The position numbers and the translations under genes are program-made. The notes beneath the pieces are model-generated. The model saw nothing but the letters and a program-made list of their open reading frames with translations. It was not told the origin of the DNA and did no database searches. A stretch of 64,000 nucleotides of DNA from VYFG01 sp965221795. GTDB lineage: Bacteria; Pseudomonadota; Gammaproteobacteria; Arenicellales; Poriferihabitantaceae. Below are positions 18,087-26,767 of the stretch, in pieces. The stretch is taken from NCBI GenBank assembly GCA_965221795.1, contig OZ244914.1, forward strand, positions 930,001 to 994,000, given 5' to 3'. The first letter of the stretch is position 1; every line of letters starts with the position of its first letter.

Positions 18087-19336
18087 AATCCCTCGCCTCC
18101 CAGCGCCCGGGACACTGCCACCGCACTGACCACTCCGTCTTCATGAAATCCATTGCCACACCAGGCCCCACAAAACCAGGTATTCCGGGAGCCATTGATT
18201 TCCCGGAGACGTCGCTGGGCCCGGACACTGGCAGCACCGAACTGAGGGTGTGCGTAGGAATAGTGGCCAAGAATCTGTCGGCTATCGATGTGGCGGCAGC
18301 CATTCACCGTGACGCAAAGCGGACGGGACGAAACGATGCCCTGAAGCAGGTTCATATTGTACGTCAGGACCGGTTGCCGGTTTTCCGTACCGTCCAGGAG
18401 ATAATTCCAGCTCGACCAAGCACGTTTTCTTCGGGGCATCAATCCAGCGTCGGTATGCAGAACGACACGGTTATCACGATAGGGGATGGCCTTCAGGATG
18501 ACTCGCTCTTCCTCAGATGCATCCTCCAGTAGCGCCAGAGCCTGATCGCTGTGGCAGGCCAGAATGGCATGCTCATACCCGATGCGGTCTACCGCGGTCT
18601 GTACCACAACCCGGTGAGGCTCACGGACGATTGCCCGTACGGGTGTCGAAACCCGGACGCGGTCTCGGAATGGCCGCACCAACGGCGCGATATAACTTGC
18701 CGAACCACCGAGGATCGTGCGCCAGCGTGGCCTTCCCCGGACCGACAGCAGCCCATGGTTCAGAAAGAAGCGGATGAAGAAGAGTGCGTTGAACTCGCCC
18801 ACATGAGACATCGGAGCTGACCAGATCGCGGACGCCATGGGCAGAATATACCTTGACCGAAATGTCCTGCCATATCGGCCCTGCCGAAGGTATTCTTCCA
18901 GGGTCATGTCCGGAGCGATGGCTTTCATCTCGAAATCCCGCCGGGCATGGCGACCAAACCGCAGGATATCCTTCAGCATGCCCAGAAACGCTGGGCTGAC
19001 CAGGTTCCGCCGGTCCGCAAACAAGCGGTTGGGATTCGCACCCGCATACTCGAAATCGATCCCCAACCGGCTACTGACACTGAAGCCCATCTCCGTACTT
19101 CTCCAGCCCACGCCAAGCCGATCAATCAGACGATTGAAGCAGGGATAGGTGCGATCGTTGAAGACAATGAACCCGGTATCCACCGCATGGTGCACACCGT
19201 CCACGCTACATTGCACCGTAGCAGTATGGCCACCAAGTCGCCCAGCGGCCTCATACAGGGTGATGTCATGGTAGCGGTGCAGCAACCGGGCTACCGTCAA
19301 CCCACTGATGCCACTACCGATAATTGCCACCTTCAT
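18083..19336 (-). CDS. FAD/NAD(P)-dependent amine-oxidase-like flavoprotein
   Basis: 417 residues. The FAD-binding start is MKVAIIGSGISGLTVARLL followed by YEAAGRLGGHTATV. The C-terminus has WFCGAWCGNGFHEDGVVSAVAVSRAL, typical of the predicted NAD/FAD-binding proteins (COG2907) paired with DUF1365. Probably oxidises or desaturates acyl chains before methyl transfer. It overlaps the SDR gene and the DUF1365 gene by four bases each. Confidence 0.93.
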   Translation of the reverse strand: MKVAIIGSGISGLTVARLLHRYHDITLYEAAGRLGGHTATVQCSVDGVHHAVDTGFIVFNDRTYPCFNRLIDRLGVGWRSTEMGFSVSSRLGIDFEYAGANPNRLFADRRNLVSPAFLGMLKDILRFGRHARRDFEMKAIAPDMTLEEYLRQGRYGRTFRSRYILPMASAIWSAPMSHVGEFNALFFIRFFLNHGLLSVRGRPRWRTILGGSASYIAPLVRPFRDRVRVSTPVRAIVREPHRVVVQTAVDRIGYEHAILACHSDQALALLEDASEEERVILKAIPYRDNRVVLHTDAGLMPRRKRAWSSWNYLLDGTENRQPVLTYNMNLLQGIVSSRPLCVTVNGCRHIDSRQILGHYSYAHPQFGAASVRAQRRLREINGSRNTWFCGAWCGNGFHEDGVVSAVAVSRALGGEGL

Positions 19337-20103
19337 GCGCCACGTACCATCCTTTGTCCGAGTCGGATGCGGACACTTTCCGGTAGGGCCCCGAACAACC
19401 GAAGAGACCAGGTCAATGGCCGGGGGAAGAGAATGCGCCTCTTTCCTGCTTCCAGTCCTGCCACGATCCTGCCCGCCGCCTCCCCGGCCTCCATCAGAAA
19501 TGGCATCGGGAAATCATTGCGGCGAGTCAGTCGTGTATCCACGAACCCCGGCAAGACTATCGTGACCAGCATACCCTCGGGATACAAGTCCAAGGCCAGC
19601 GATTCCAGCATATTGACCACCGCCGCCTTGGCAGAACCGTAGGCCTCTGCTCTCGGCAGTCCGGTAATGGCTGAAGCACTACTAATGCCAACGATATGAG
19701 GTCGCAAACGAGAACGACGCAGTGCCGGCAGACCCGCCTCAATACAGCGGGCCATACCCACCACATTGACCTCCAGCATGCGTGCCACGGCACGGCTGTC
19801 GAAGTTCCGACTGTCGATATATTCACAGTCACCGGCACAAAGAATCATCGTATCCAGTCCCGAATCAAGCCCATCGAGTCTCTCCCGCAGCTCCGCTGTG
19901 ACCGATGGTTGGGTGAGGTCTGCGCTGAACACCTTGACACGGTCTTCCAGTGAATCCGCAATTCCCTCCAGGGTTTCCCGACTCCTTGATGTAAGAACCA
20001 GATGATTGCCGCGTCCCGAAAGAGTCTTCACCAGAGCACGCCCGATGCCAGAAGAGGCCCCAGTGATCCAGACGGTCCGACCCCTTAGCGTCGTCCTGCC
20101 CAT
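19333..20103 (-). CDS. Short-chain dehydrogenase/reductase
   Basis: 256-residue SDR with cofactor motif VWITGASSGIGRAL, a MILCAGDCEYI segment in place of the NNAG motif, Ser in GISSASAITG and the catalytic YGSAKAAVVN (Y-x3-K). Second gene of the lipid operon, overlapping the FAD gene by four bases and lying five bases behind the SnoaL-like gene. Substrate unknown, presumably an acyl-chain or related carbonyl. Confidence 0.92.
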   Translation of the reverse strand: MGRTTLRGRTVWITGASSGIGRALVKTLSGRGNHLVLTSRSRETLEGIADSLEDRVKVFSADLTQPSVTAELRERLDGLDSGLDTMILCAGDCEYIDSRNFDSRAVARMLEVNVVGMARCIEAGLPALRRSRLRPHIVGISSASAITGLPRAEAYGSAKAAVVNMLESLALDLYPEGMLVTIVLPGFVDTRLTRRNDFPMPFLMEAGEAAGRIVAGLEAGKRRILFPRPLTWSLRLFGALPESVRIRLGQRMVRGA

Positions 20104-20108
20104 GTCCG

Positions 20109-20669
20109 CTATAGCCGCTGCTTAACCTTTCTGACGAGAAAACGGAACCCGGGGAAATGACGCAACAGACCTTCTGTATTGTCCCAGTAGTCCTGATGCA
20201 ACGTCACCTGGCCCTGTGCATTAAACCGGAGATGGGTCATGCCAATCGAGCTGGCTTTTAGACTCCTGCCGAACAACCGCAAACCGAGTTTCATGGACCA
20301 TCGCACAAAATAGTCATCGTCACCACGCAGCACCTGGTGATATGTCACATGACAAAAATCCAGGCGATCGGCTGACTCCTGCATGTACGCCACCAAGGCA
20401 TCACGGTCATAAATGGTTTTCAGCGTATCGCTGAAATACAGCGACTCGGCATACAAAGCCGGCAGCCGTTCCGCCAAGTCAGCACATTTCATATCCTGAT
20501 ACAGGTCTAAGAAATCTGCCAGTCGTTCGTTTTCTCCGGCAAGCGCGGGGCCTTCCACGGAAGACTCTCCAGTGCCGGTGGCGGATTGTCTGCAAATACG
20601 CAGGTAAATGTCGGGATAGGAATCCCCTTCTGGAGATCCGGTCTCGGAAGAAGAACGGGGTGTCATCAT
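20109..20669 (-). CDS. SnoaL/NTF2-like protein heading the lipid operon
   Basis: 186 residues in the chosen form starting MMTPRSSSE; a longer start at 20735 is open. The NTF2-like part is FLDLYQDMKCADLAERLPAL, YSESLYFSDTL-like (YAESLYFSDTL), FVRWSMKLGLR and HLRFNAQGQVTLHQDYWDN. Such proteins accompany this operon in many proteobacteria. A sigma factor/anti-sigma pair that often precedes the cluster is not found: the DNA upstream soon becomes transposon debris. Confidence 0.85.
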   Translation of the reverse strand: MMTPRSSSETGSPEGDSYPDIYLRICRQSATGTGESSVEGPALAGENERLADFLDLYQDMKCADLAERLPALYAESLYFSDTLKTIYDRDALVAYMQESADRLDFCHVTYHQVLRGDDDYFVRWSMKLGLRLFGRSLKASSIGMTHLRFNAQGQVTLHQDYWDNTEGLLRHFPGFRFLVRKVKQRL

Positions 20670-21049
20670 TGATGAGTACTGAGTGTAATCCTCTGAAGCC
20701 CTTATGGGTTGGGTCGTGCAAATTCCAAGCCCCAACCGTCAGGCGGAAGAAGACAGACCTACAGTAGACTGTGACGCTCCACTCCGCCACAAGCCACTTG
20801 CATATTGAGAAAGGTTCTGGCAAGTAGAACCATCCCATGGCCGTCGCAACCGGATCACTATCCCGGGTGATCGCAAAATTTTGGATCTTGGGCACCTAGA
20901 GTAATGTTACCCCATGCTGATCTGATATTTCAAGCCACTGTAGTGGCTCACCCAGGGCACCACAAAAGTCGTATTTTGCAGATGATGGTTGAGCTTGAGG
21001 GGGGCGGGCACTTTTTCGTCGATTTCCCCCCGTTCGGGTATGGACCAGC
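20670..21049. other. Upstream region of the lipid operon and start of mobile debris
   Basis: Contains the presumed promoter of the lipid operon. A TGATCC hexamer on the minus strand (20852-20857) resembles an ECF -35 box, but no matching -10 was found at the right distance. From about 20,990 the sequence passes into decayed transposase DNA. No gene is supported. Confidence 0.35.
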
Positions 21050-21051
21050 AA

Positions 21052-21403
21052 ATCTTTCCCAGTTCGCGACCCGCGCGAGCAACGGCGCTGGGACCGGCGG
21101 ATGGCGGCGCATCATTATCTCTCGTTCCAGCACTTCTACGGTCGCGCGATTCTCCATGTCGCGGTCTGCGGCGAGTCGTGGCTGGCGCGGGTCGGTGGGG
21201 GCGCTCCGGGTGGGCGTCCGGGACCGCTGGATCGGCTGGACCGATGCGCAGCGGCTGTCGCCGGACCTGCAGAACCGGCATGGCGACCCGGCGCTGTTGG
21301 CCAAGACCTTCGTCGACGGTGCCCGGTTTTCGGGAACCTGCGACCGCGCCGCGAACGGGTGGTGCCTGGGCTCCACCGCGGGGTTTTCCCGAATGCAGGG
21401 CGA
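21052..21403 (+). pseudogene. DUF4338 (DruA-like) fragment with internal deletion
   Basis: Pieces of a DUF4338 protein are readable in shifting frames: MAAHHYLSFQHFYGRAILH, ESWLARVG, RVGVRDRWIGWTDAQRLS, then after a deletion LLAKTFVDGARFSGTC and NGWCLGSTAGFSR. About 60 residues of the family core between the last two blocks are missing. DUF4338 proteins are often labelled Druantia DruA, but here the context is transposon remnants, so a defence role is not supported. Confidence 0.7.
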
Positions 21404-21467
21404 GGTATCCGACTCGCCACATCATGATTTTATCGATCAATTGAAAAAAGCCATATACTATATAGTC

Positions 21468-21597
21468 GATCCTGAAAAATCCCAAATTCAGCGGTCACGA
21501 TCTGAATATGCTGAAATATATTCCCTGAAAGTATGGATTCCAATGGCCGGATATGGACTCATGGACGCTCCCTTCCTTGCCATTTCCGAGGACAAAA
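21468..21597. repeat. Dispersed repeat, copy A
   Basis: About 130 bp shared with 29289-29421. Both copies contain AGTCGAYCCTGAAAAA, CCCAAATTCAGCG, an AT-rich TCTGAATAT...GAATATATT block, CTGAAAGTATGGA and CATGGACGCTCC, ending in TTGCCATTTCCGA. Each copy also encodes the start of a small protein (MDAPFLAIS). The copies lie next to different transposon debris, so this may be the end of a mobile element or a duplicated promoter-leader unit. Confidence 0.75.
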
Positions 21598-21639
21598 TGC
21601 GTCCCAGACCCTGTGCGGGTACCGAATCCCACGATCGGT

Positions 21640-22110
21640 TCCGAAATCGCCTGGAAAACCGGCTGGATCGGCGCCATGCGCGGGTTCGCCTGGCCGGAAT
21701 CCTGGACGGGTCCCGATGCGACGAGACCTTCGGTGTGCGGTACGGCCCTGACCGCGGTAGTCCCGGCCAGCCCCCGCGTGGGATGGTCGGGCGGGAGTCT
21801 CTGCAGCCGGTGTACCCACTCTCGGACGAGGCGGTGGTCGCCGGTTGGGTGGAGAATCCCTACGGGCAGTCCTGTTGCGGCGAGGACTATTGCCCGCCTC
21901 ATCCGCCGATCGACCCGAGCCGCCGGACGCGGTGTCGCCCGCGCATCGGGACGGCCGGGGCCGAGTGGGTCCTGCCAGCGACGATTGATGCCGGTCTTAC
22001 GAGCGGCACCGGGAAGCCGCGGGCGTGGCGGCGGGTGACGGTCGATACGACCGTGCCGGACCAGGCCGTGACCTTCCCGACCAACGGCAAGCGGTGGAAC
22101 CGTTCTCCAA
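21640..22110 (+). pseudogene. IS5-family transposase fragment
   Basis: Reads PLSDEAVVAGWVENPYGQ, CCGEDYCPPHPPIDPS, RIGTAGAEWVLPATIDAG and RVTVDTTVPDQAV, close to the DUF772/IS5-type transposase core (LSDEALVERWVENPYWQ, PPIDPSSLTRWR, VTVDTTVQ). The C-terminal catalytic part is missing and the start is not preserved. Confidence 0.75.
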
Positions 22111-22129
22111 ATCGGCACCACCTTCGGTG

Positions 22130-23125
22130 CAAAGCAGCATCCAGCTCAGGGGGTTCCTGCAATTGGGTGGTGACATCTCCCGAGCCAAAACGGCCAGCAT
22201 CCGGAGCGGCTGACTGCGGCGGAATCAGCGTCACCTCTGCGGCCCGAATGGTGAGTTTGGCCTTGCGTTCCCTGCGAGCCCGATCGCCCCCATTTGCGGG
22301 GGATCCGAAGCGTTTGTCTGCCCAGCGCAGGCGTGTCTTCGACATGGGCCCATAAATCCTGAGCACCGGACTCGGTCAGGACCCGAGGTTAACTCCGGAC
22401 AACAACGCCAACGGGCAACCCGGTAACTCCAGCCCTGACCCGGTTCGGTGAAAGTATACGCCAATACCGGCCGGATATGGTACTTTGCCTGCCAGTCATC
22501 CGCGATCCGCTGGGTTGCCATCCGGAGTACCTGCGAGGCCAGCTTCGGAACCTCAATCCCCGGCAAGATCAGCAATCGCTGATTGCACACCACCTGCCCA
22601 ATATTCGCAATGCGGGCCTCATTCGACCAGCCGATCATCTGATCCCGGGGGCCAGTTGAATACTGGCTGCACTGAAACCGAGACCGCCAAGAACCCCCTG
22701 ACTACTTGAGATGATCCAGTACTGAATCAACCCACCCGGAGCACGATGCCAACCCATTGGATGATGCGTCTCCAGCATCGATTCCCAGCACCGGCCATCC
22801 TCTCGACCGACCACCGAAACCAACGACAGTGTGCCCAGATCGTGGATCGTTCCGGAGACCTCCCGATCCAGATAATCCGCACCCGGACAGGGATGAACAT
22901 CAATCGGCCTGCGCATGGCATTCGGCAATTCGACCTCCAGCCGCCCGGCCATCTTCGCCAACACCGGACTCGCCGAGGCCCGATTCAATCGACCTGCAGA
23001 ATCAAACCACTGCTCACGCTCGCAAAATTCACGCGCAAGGGCACGCCGCGACAGACCGCCGCTTTCACAGGCCTGACGAAACCACTCAATCGTGTCGGGG
23101 CAAATTGTCTGGTACCAATGATCAT
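22130..23125 (-). pseudogene. DUF4338-type transposase gene, frameshifted and decayed
   Basis: Begins around 23,100 with TIEWFRQACESGGLSRRALA, FCEREQWFDSAGRLNRASA and DREVSGTIHDLGTLSLVSV, all DUF4338 N-terminal features. The frame breaks near 22,637 in a short C run (five C where six would keep frame). It continues as MIGWSNEARIANIGQVVC, NQRLLILPGIEVPKLASQVL and RIADDWQAKYHIRPVLAYTF. Further downstream, about 22,130-22,320, KAKLTIRAAEVTLIPPQSA resembles the Tn5/IS4 transposase core, suggesting a DUF4338-transposase fusion. No intact product is possible. Confidence 0.7.
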
Positions 23126-23171
23126 GCCAGGAATTCTGGCATGAGTACTTTATGAAGTTAAGTGTGGAATG

Positions 23172-23330
23172 ATGATAGACCCCGGGCCGGCCTCCGGTTC
23201 CCGGCCGGCATCCGCAGATGGCCCGGGACACGAGTACCGGTGCCACGGCACCCTGTCGATCCTGGCCGCTCTGGACCTGCACGCCGGGAAGATCATCGCC
23301 AGTGTCAAGAGGCGGCACATCATCCCGGAC
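23172..23330 (+). pseudogene. IS630-family transposase fragment
   Basis: A short stretch reads GHEYRCHGTLSILAALDL, HAGKIIASVKRRH, matching the DDE core of IS630 transposases (YEYRRHGTLSLLAALDLHTG). Flanking parts of the gene are absent. Confidence 0.7.
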
Positions 23331-23443
23331 AGCCACTCCTCGCATGTCTCGAGGGAGACCCGGGCCGGGCTGGCTGCCCGGACGGCCCGGGTCCCTGCGC
23401 ACCCTGCCGGGACTGACCTCCGACTCAAGCAGGGCTTACAGAA

Positions 23444-24109
23444 TCACTCCAGTTTTGTTTTGCCCGTAATTACCGCCTTGACAGTAAATGTAACCGTTTC
23501 TGTTACATCGAGTCCGCAGTACCGGCGCAGGGTAACAATCTGTTCATCGAAGGGAGTATTAAATCTGCGTTTTACAACTGCAGTCTGCGTCTCGCCACTG
23601 GTACCGTGCCCTGTTGCGAACAGTATAGGGGGATCCGGCTGTGGATCTATGCTCAGTGTGATATCCACTTCATATCGTGGCTGTGCCCGATACCATGGAT
23701 AAAGATCGCCCCAGGTTTTCGCACCCCATGCACGGCCGGGATGACTTGAGGGAAGTGATGCAAACAGATCGTCGTCGGAATGTCTCCCGATGCCATGCCC
23801 CTGAACATAGAAGTATGTAGACGCTACATTGTAAGGTTTTGAGCCATCCCAACCTGTCGCTCCTTTCTCCGAGGCTGGCGGCAGATAACCCCGGAACTCT
23901 TTACTGCATGTAAGGGTGACTGTCATTTGATCCTGCGACATGTTTGCTTGGTTGGGCCCTATCGATACCCCTACTGCAAATGCCGAAGTAGAGGCCATTA
24001 GTCCAATAGCCAGCCACGAAGTGATGAAGGCGATGGACGGAAAATTAGGAACAAAAAAGAAGGGGGGGGGGGGGGGGGGGGGGGGGGGGGAGTTACGGTA
24101 ATGTTTCAT
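23444..24109 (-). CDS. Secreted protein with poly-C tract in its signal-peptide coding region
   Basis: 221 residues if translated from MKHYRN. Directly after the sixth codon the coding strand has T plus 29 C, encoding Ser and nine Pro, then FFFVPNFPSIAFITSWLAIGLMASTSAFA, a signal-peptide core with cleavage after AFA. The frame is currently open through the tract. Any change not a multiple of three would abolish the product. The mature protein has paired Cys (LTCSKEF and RYCGLDV) and beta-rich segments (EVDITLSIDP, TETVTFTVKAVI). No family recognised. It stands alone between transposon debris and a DUF1348 gene. Confidence 0.7.
   Translation of the reverse strand: MKHYRNSPPPPPPPPPFFFVPNFPSIAFITSWLAIGLMASTSAFAVGVSIGPNQANMSQDQMTVTLTCSKEFRGYLPPASEKGATGWDGSKPYNVASTYFYVQGHGIGRHSDDDLFASLPSSHPGRAWGAKTWGDLYPWYRAQPRYEVDITLSIDPQPDPPILFATGHGTSGETQTAVVKRRFNTPFDEQIVTLRRYCGLDVTETVTFTVKAVITGKTKLE
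24062..24090 (+). repeat. 29-base G homopolymer (poly-C on the coding strand)
   Basis: Uninterrupted run of 29 G on the plus strand, inside the 5' end of the secreted-protein gene on the minus strand. Tracts of this kind change length by replication slippage and act as on/off switches in bacterial contingency genes. The exact length is the part of the sequence most open to sequencing error. Confidence 0.85.
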
Positions 24110-24272
24110 GCTGGTTGTCTCCAATGTCGGATGATGTTCCAGCAATTACCAATTTCATGCAGAATGAGGTGATTTTCAAACTGATCCAGTACCGGTAATT
24201 GATTTATAGATAAATAAGTGCAAAAATGCAACCATATACTACTTCGGCCATGATGTTATCGTAGAAATCTCC

Positions 24273-24740
24273 ATGTCGGAACGCCCACCTTTCCCACCAT
24301 TTACTTTCGAGCATGCGGTACAGAAAGTTCGTATGGCTGAGAATGCCTGGAATACCTGTGATCCAGTGAAAGTCTCACTGGCTTATACAGAAGACAGCCG
24401 TTGGCGTAATCGAGCTGAATTCTTTCAAGGGCGCGAAGCCATCGTACACTTCCTGCAGCGCAAATGGGCACGCGAGTTAGATTATCGTCTCATCAAAGAA
24501 ATCTGGACCTATAACCTGAACCGCATCGCGGTACGGTTTCAGTATGAATACCACGATGACTCCGGTAATTGGTTTCGAGCACATGGCAATGAAAACTGGG
24601 AGTTTGATGAGCACGGCCTGATGCGTCGGCGAGAAGCCAGCATCAACGATGTGCCAATTCAGGAATCGGCACGCAAGTTTCTTTGGGACCAAGGTCCACG
24701 ACCGGACGATTATCCCGGGCTGAGCGAACTCGGACTCTAA
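24273..24740 (+). CDS. DUF1348 NTF2-like protein
   Basis: 155 residues. DUF1348 family, SnoaL-like fold: PPFTFEHAVQKVRMAENAWN, YTEDSRWRNRAEFFQGR, FLQRKWARELDYRLIKE, VRFQYEYHDDSGNWFRAHGN, NWEFDEHGLMRRREASIND. Full length for the family. Function not known; homologues are common single genes in proteobacteria. Confidence 0.92.
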   Translation: MSERPPFPPFTFEHAVQKVRMAENAWNTCDPVKVSLAYTEDSRWRNRAEFFQGREAIVHFLQRKWARELDYRLIKEIWTYNLNRIAVRFQYEYHDDSGNWFRAHGNENWEFDEHGLMRRREASINDVPIQESARKFLWDQGPRPDDYPGLSELGL

Positions 24741-25136
24741 GCGGTACGAAGTCAAACTGCCAGATGCAGGGACAGGTTATGGCACTTCCCGGCAGTTCCG
24801 GGAGTGCAGCGATTGGAGCTGTTGCTGGCGATCATTCCGATGAACAGTCGCACTTGGCAAAGGCAACCTGTACCGTTGCGTGACCATGAAATTTCGGCAC
24901 ATGATCTTGAGCAGCGACTTCCAGTAACGCAGGCATATTTTCCGCTCGGATGAGTGGCTCGGTTCGGCCGAAGCATGCTCCTTACCGGCCAATAGGACGA
25001 CTTCCGGGTCCAGAACCCCATCCAGCGAACTTCGAGCCACCATGCGAATCAGCCCGAAAACCATCCCGGGAAAGAACATCGAATGCCCGGATTGGTAAGA
25101 TCCAGGTATCCCTCACTACCACCTGCCTCGCCTCCG
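24741..25136. other. Intergenic region, nothing recognised
   Basis: About 395 bp upstream of the aminotransferase-sulfotransferase pair. No gene, repeat or clear regulatory motif is visible. Confidence 0.4.
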
Positions 25137-26042
25137 ATGAAAGGTACCCATGATTTTCACGAAGACGTTCGCAATGCGTCCATCCTGATTGACATCAATG
25201 GAGAGTTGTTTCCTCGTGATCAGGCGAGGGTTTCCGTGTTCGACAGTGGATTTGTGTTAGGTGATGGGGTGTGGGAAGGACTACGTGTTTACAATGGAAC
25301 CATTGCCTTCTTGAGCCAGCATCTGGAACGACTTTATGAAGGCATACGGGCAATTGACATTCCAATGGATGTTCCCCAGGAATCGCTTGCGAAACGGCTC
25401 TACAACTGCCTCCATGCCAATCGCATGACCGATGGCGTTCATATTCGTCTCATGGTGACTCGAGGAGTCAAGGCAACCCCTTACCAAGATCCGCGAGTTA
25501 CCATCACATCACCGACCATCGTCATCATTCCAGAATACAAGACCGCTTTGCCGGATACCTTCATCCGGGGTATCCGGATGTTCACGGTTCATGTGCGTCG
25601 CGGCTATCCGGATGTCCAGGACCCCAAGCTCAACAGCCATTCCAAGCTGAATTGCATCATGGCCTGCATTCAGGCAACCAAAGCCGGAGCCGATGAAGCC
25701 CTGATGCTGGACCCTCATGGCTTTGTCTCCACCGGTAATTCTACCCATTTTTTCATCGTACGTCGGGGAGAGGTATGGACCTCATCGGGTGATTTCTGTC
25801 TTGGTGGTATCACACGCCGGAATGTAATCCATCTTTGCCGGAAGCATGGTATACCCGTATTCGAAAAGAACTTCAGCCTGACGGACGTCTATGGAGCCGA
25901 AGAGAGCTTTGTCACAGGCACATTTGCCGGCATCACACCGGTATCCGAAGTAGACGGACGAATCATTGGAGAGGGCAAGCGGGGACCCATGGTGCAGCAA
26001 TTGCAACAACTGTACCTGCAATTGCTTGAACAGCATTCATGA
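25137..26042 (+). CDS. Class IV (branched-chain/D-amino acid type) aminotransferase
   Basis: 301 residues, PLP fold type IV. Motifs are FDSGFVLGDGVWEGLRVYNG, HLERLYEGIRAIDI, the PLP lysine in KLNSHSKLNCIMAC, DEALMLDPHGFVSTGNSTHFF and GGITRRNVI. The start MKGTHDFHEDVRN is preferred to the longer frame because homology begins there. Class IV enzymes act on branched-chain or D-amino acids, or are 4-amino-4-deoxychorismate lyases; the substrate here is open. Overlaps the sulfotransferase-like gene by four bases. Confidence 0.9.
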   Translation: MKGTHDFHEDVRNASILIDINGELFPRDQARVSVFDSGFVLGDGVWEGLRVYNGTIAFLSQHLERLYEGIRAIDIPMDVPQESLAKRLYNCLHANRMTDGVHIRLMVTRGVKATPYQDPRVTITSPTIVIIPEYKTALPDTFIRGIRMFTVHVRRGYPDVQDPKLNSHSKLNCIMACIQATKAGADEALMLDPHGFVSTGNSTHFFIVRRGEVWTSSGDFCLGGITRRNVIHLCRKHGIPVFEKNFSLTDVYGAEESFVTGTFAGITPVSEVDGRIIGEGKRGPMVQQLQQLYLQLLEQHS

Positions 26043-26767
26043 CCCTGCGAATCGCCATGTGGTCTGGGCCTCGCAACATCTCGACTGCGATGATGCGTGC
26101 CTTTGAAAATCGACCTGATACCGAAGTCTGGGATGAGCCCTTCTATGGTCATTACCTTGACTGTACCGGAATTTCTCATCCGGGAGCGGAGGAAATCATC
26201 CAGAGCCAAGGCACAGACTGGAGAGATATCGCCCGCCGATGTCTTGGTTCTCCGTCGGGCGGATCCCCAGTATTCTATCAGAAGCATATGACCATGCACC
26301 TGCTGCCCGCCATGGAGAAGAGTTGGATTGATGGACTGCTCAACTGCTTCCTGATCCGACGCCCGGATCAGGTCGTTGCATCCTATAGTCGCCTGCGTCC
26401 AGATCTAACCTTGATGGATATCGGATTTCTCCAGCAGACCGCATTGTTCGAATACGTACATACCGCCACAGAAACGCTGCCGCTGGTCATTGATAGCCAG
26501 GACTTCCTGATGAAACCTGAGCCAATGCTGCACGCAATCTGCGAGCACCTCGGCATCACCTACCGGAACGAAATGATGTCCTGGCCTTCGGGGCCACGGG
26601 ACAGTGACGGGGTTTGGGGAAAGTACTGGTACCGCTCTGTCTGGGATTCCACTTCTTTCGAACCCTACCGGGAAAAGACTCCCGACCTGGATACGACGCT
26701 TCGGGACATTGCAGAAGCGGCGGATCCCTATTACCAAATGCTCTACCGACACCGGCTCATCGTCTGA
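26039..26767 (+). CDS. Sulfotransferase-like P-loop protein
   Basis: 242 residues. The N-terminal MTLRIAMWSGPRNISTAMMR is the modified P-loop of the sulfotransferase-like group often fused or adjacent to branched-chain aminotransferases. FYGHYL, the YQKHMTMHL segment and FLIRRPDQVVASY follow, the last resembling the 3'-phosphate-binding IRDP motif. Coupled by overlap to the aminotransferase upstream and to the EEP gene downstream, so the three form an operon. Whether it transfers sulfate is not shown. Confidence 0.88.
   Translation: MTLRIAMWSGPRNISTAMMRAFENRPDTEVWDEPFYGHYLDCTGISHPGAEEIIQSQGTDWRDIARRCLGSPSGGSPVFYQKHMTMHLLPAMEKSWIDGLLNCFLIRRPDQVVASYSRLRPDLTLMDIGFLQQTALFEYVHTATETLPLVIDSQDFLMKPEPMLHAICEHLGITYRNEMMSWPSGPRDSDGVWGKYWYRSVWDSTSFEPYREKTPDLDTTLRDIAEAADPYYQMLYRHRLIV

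Noticed and set aside
20852..20857. TGATCC as the -35 box of an ECF/ChrR-type promoter for the lipid operon
   Set aside because: No matching -10 element lies 16 to 18 bases downstream, and no ECF sigma gene is present.
20904..22355. 483-codon open frame on the plus strand
   Set aside because: It crosses several unrelated transposase fragments that read better in other frames or on the other strand; it has no ribosome site and no coherent family. It is an accidental long frame in GC-rich debris.
22130..23125. Druantia-type anti-phage system
   Set aside because: Only DUF4338 resembles DruA; there is no helicase DruE or other partner, and Tn5-like transposase sequence follows.
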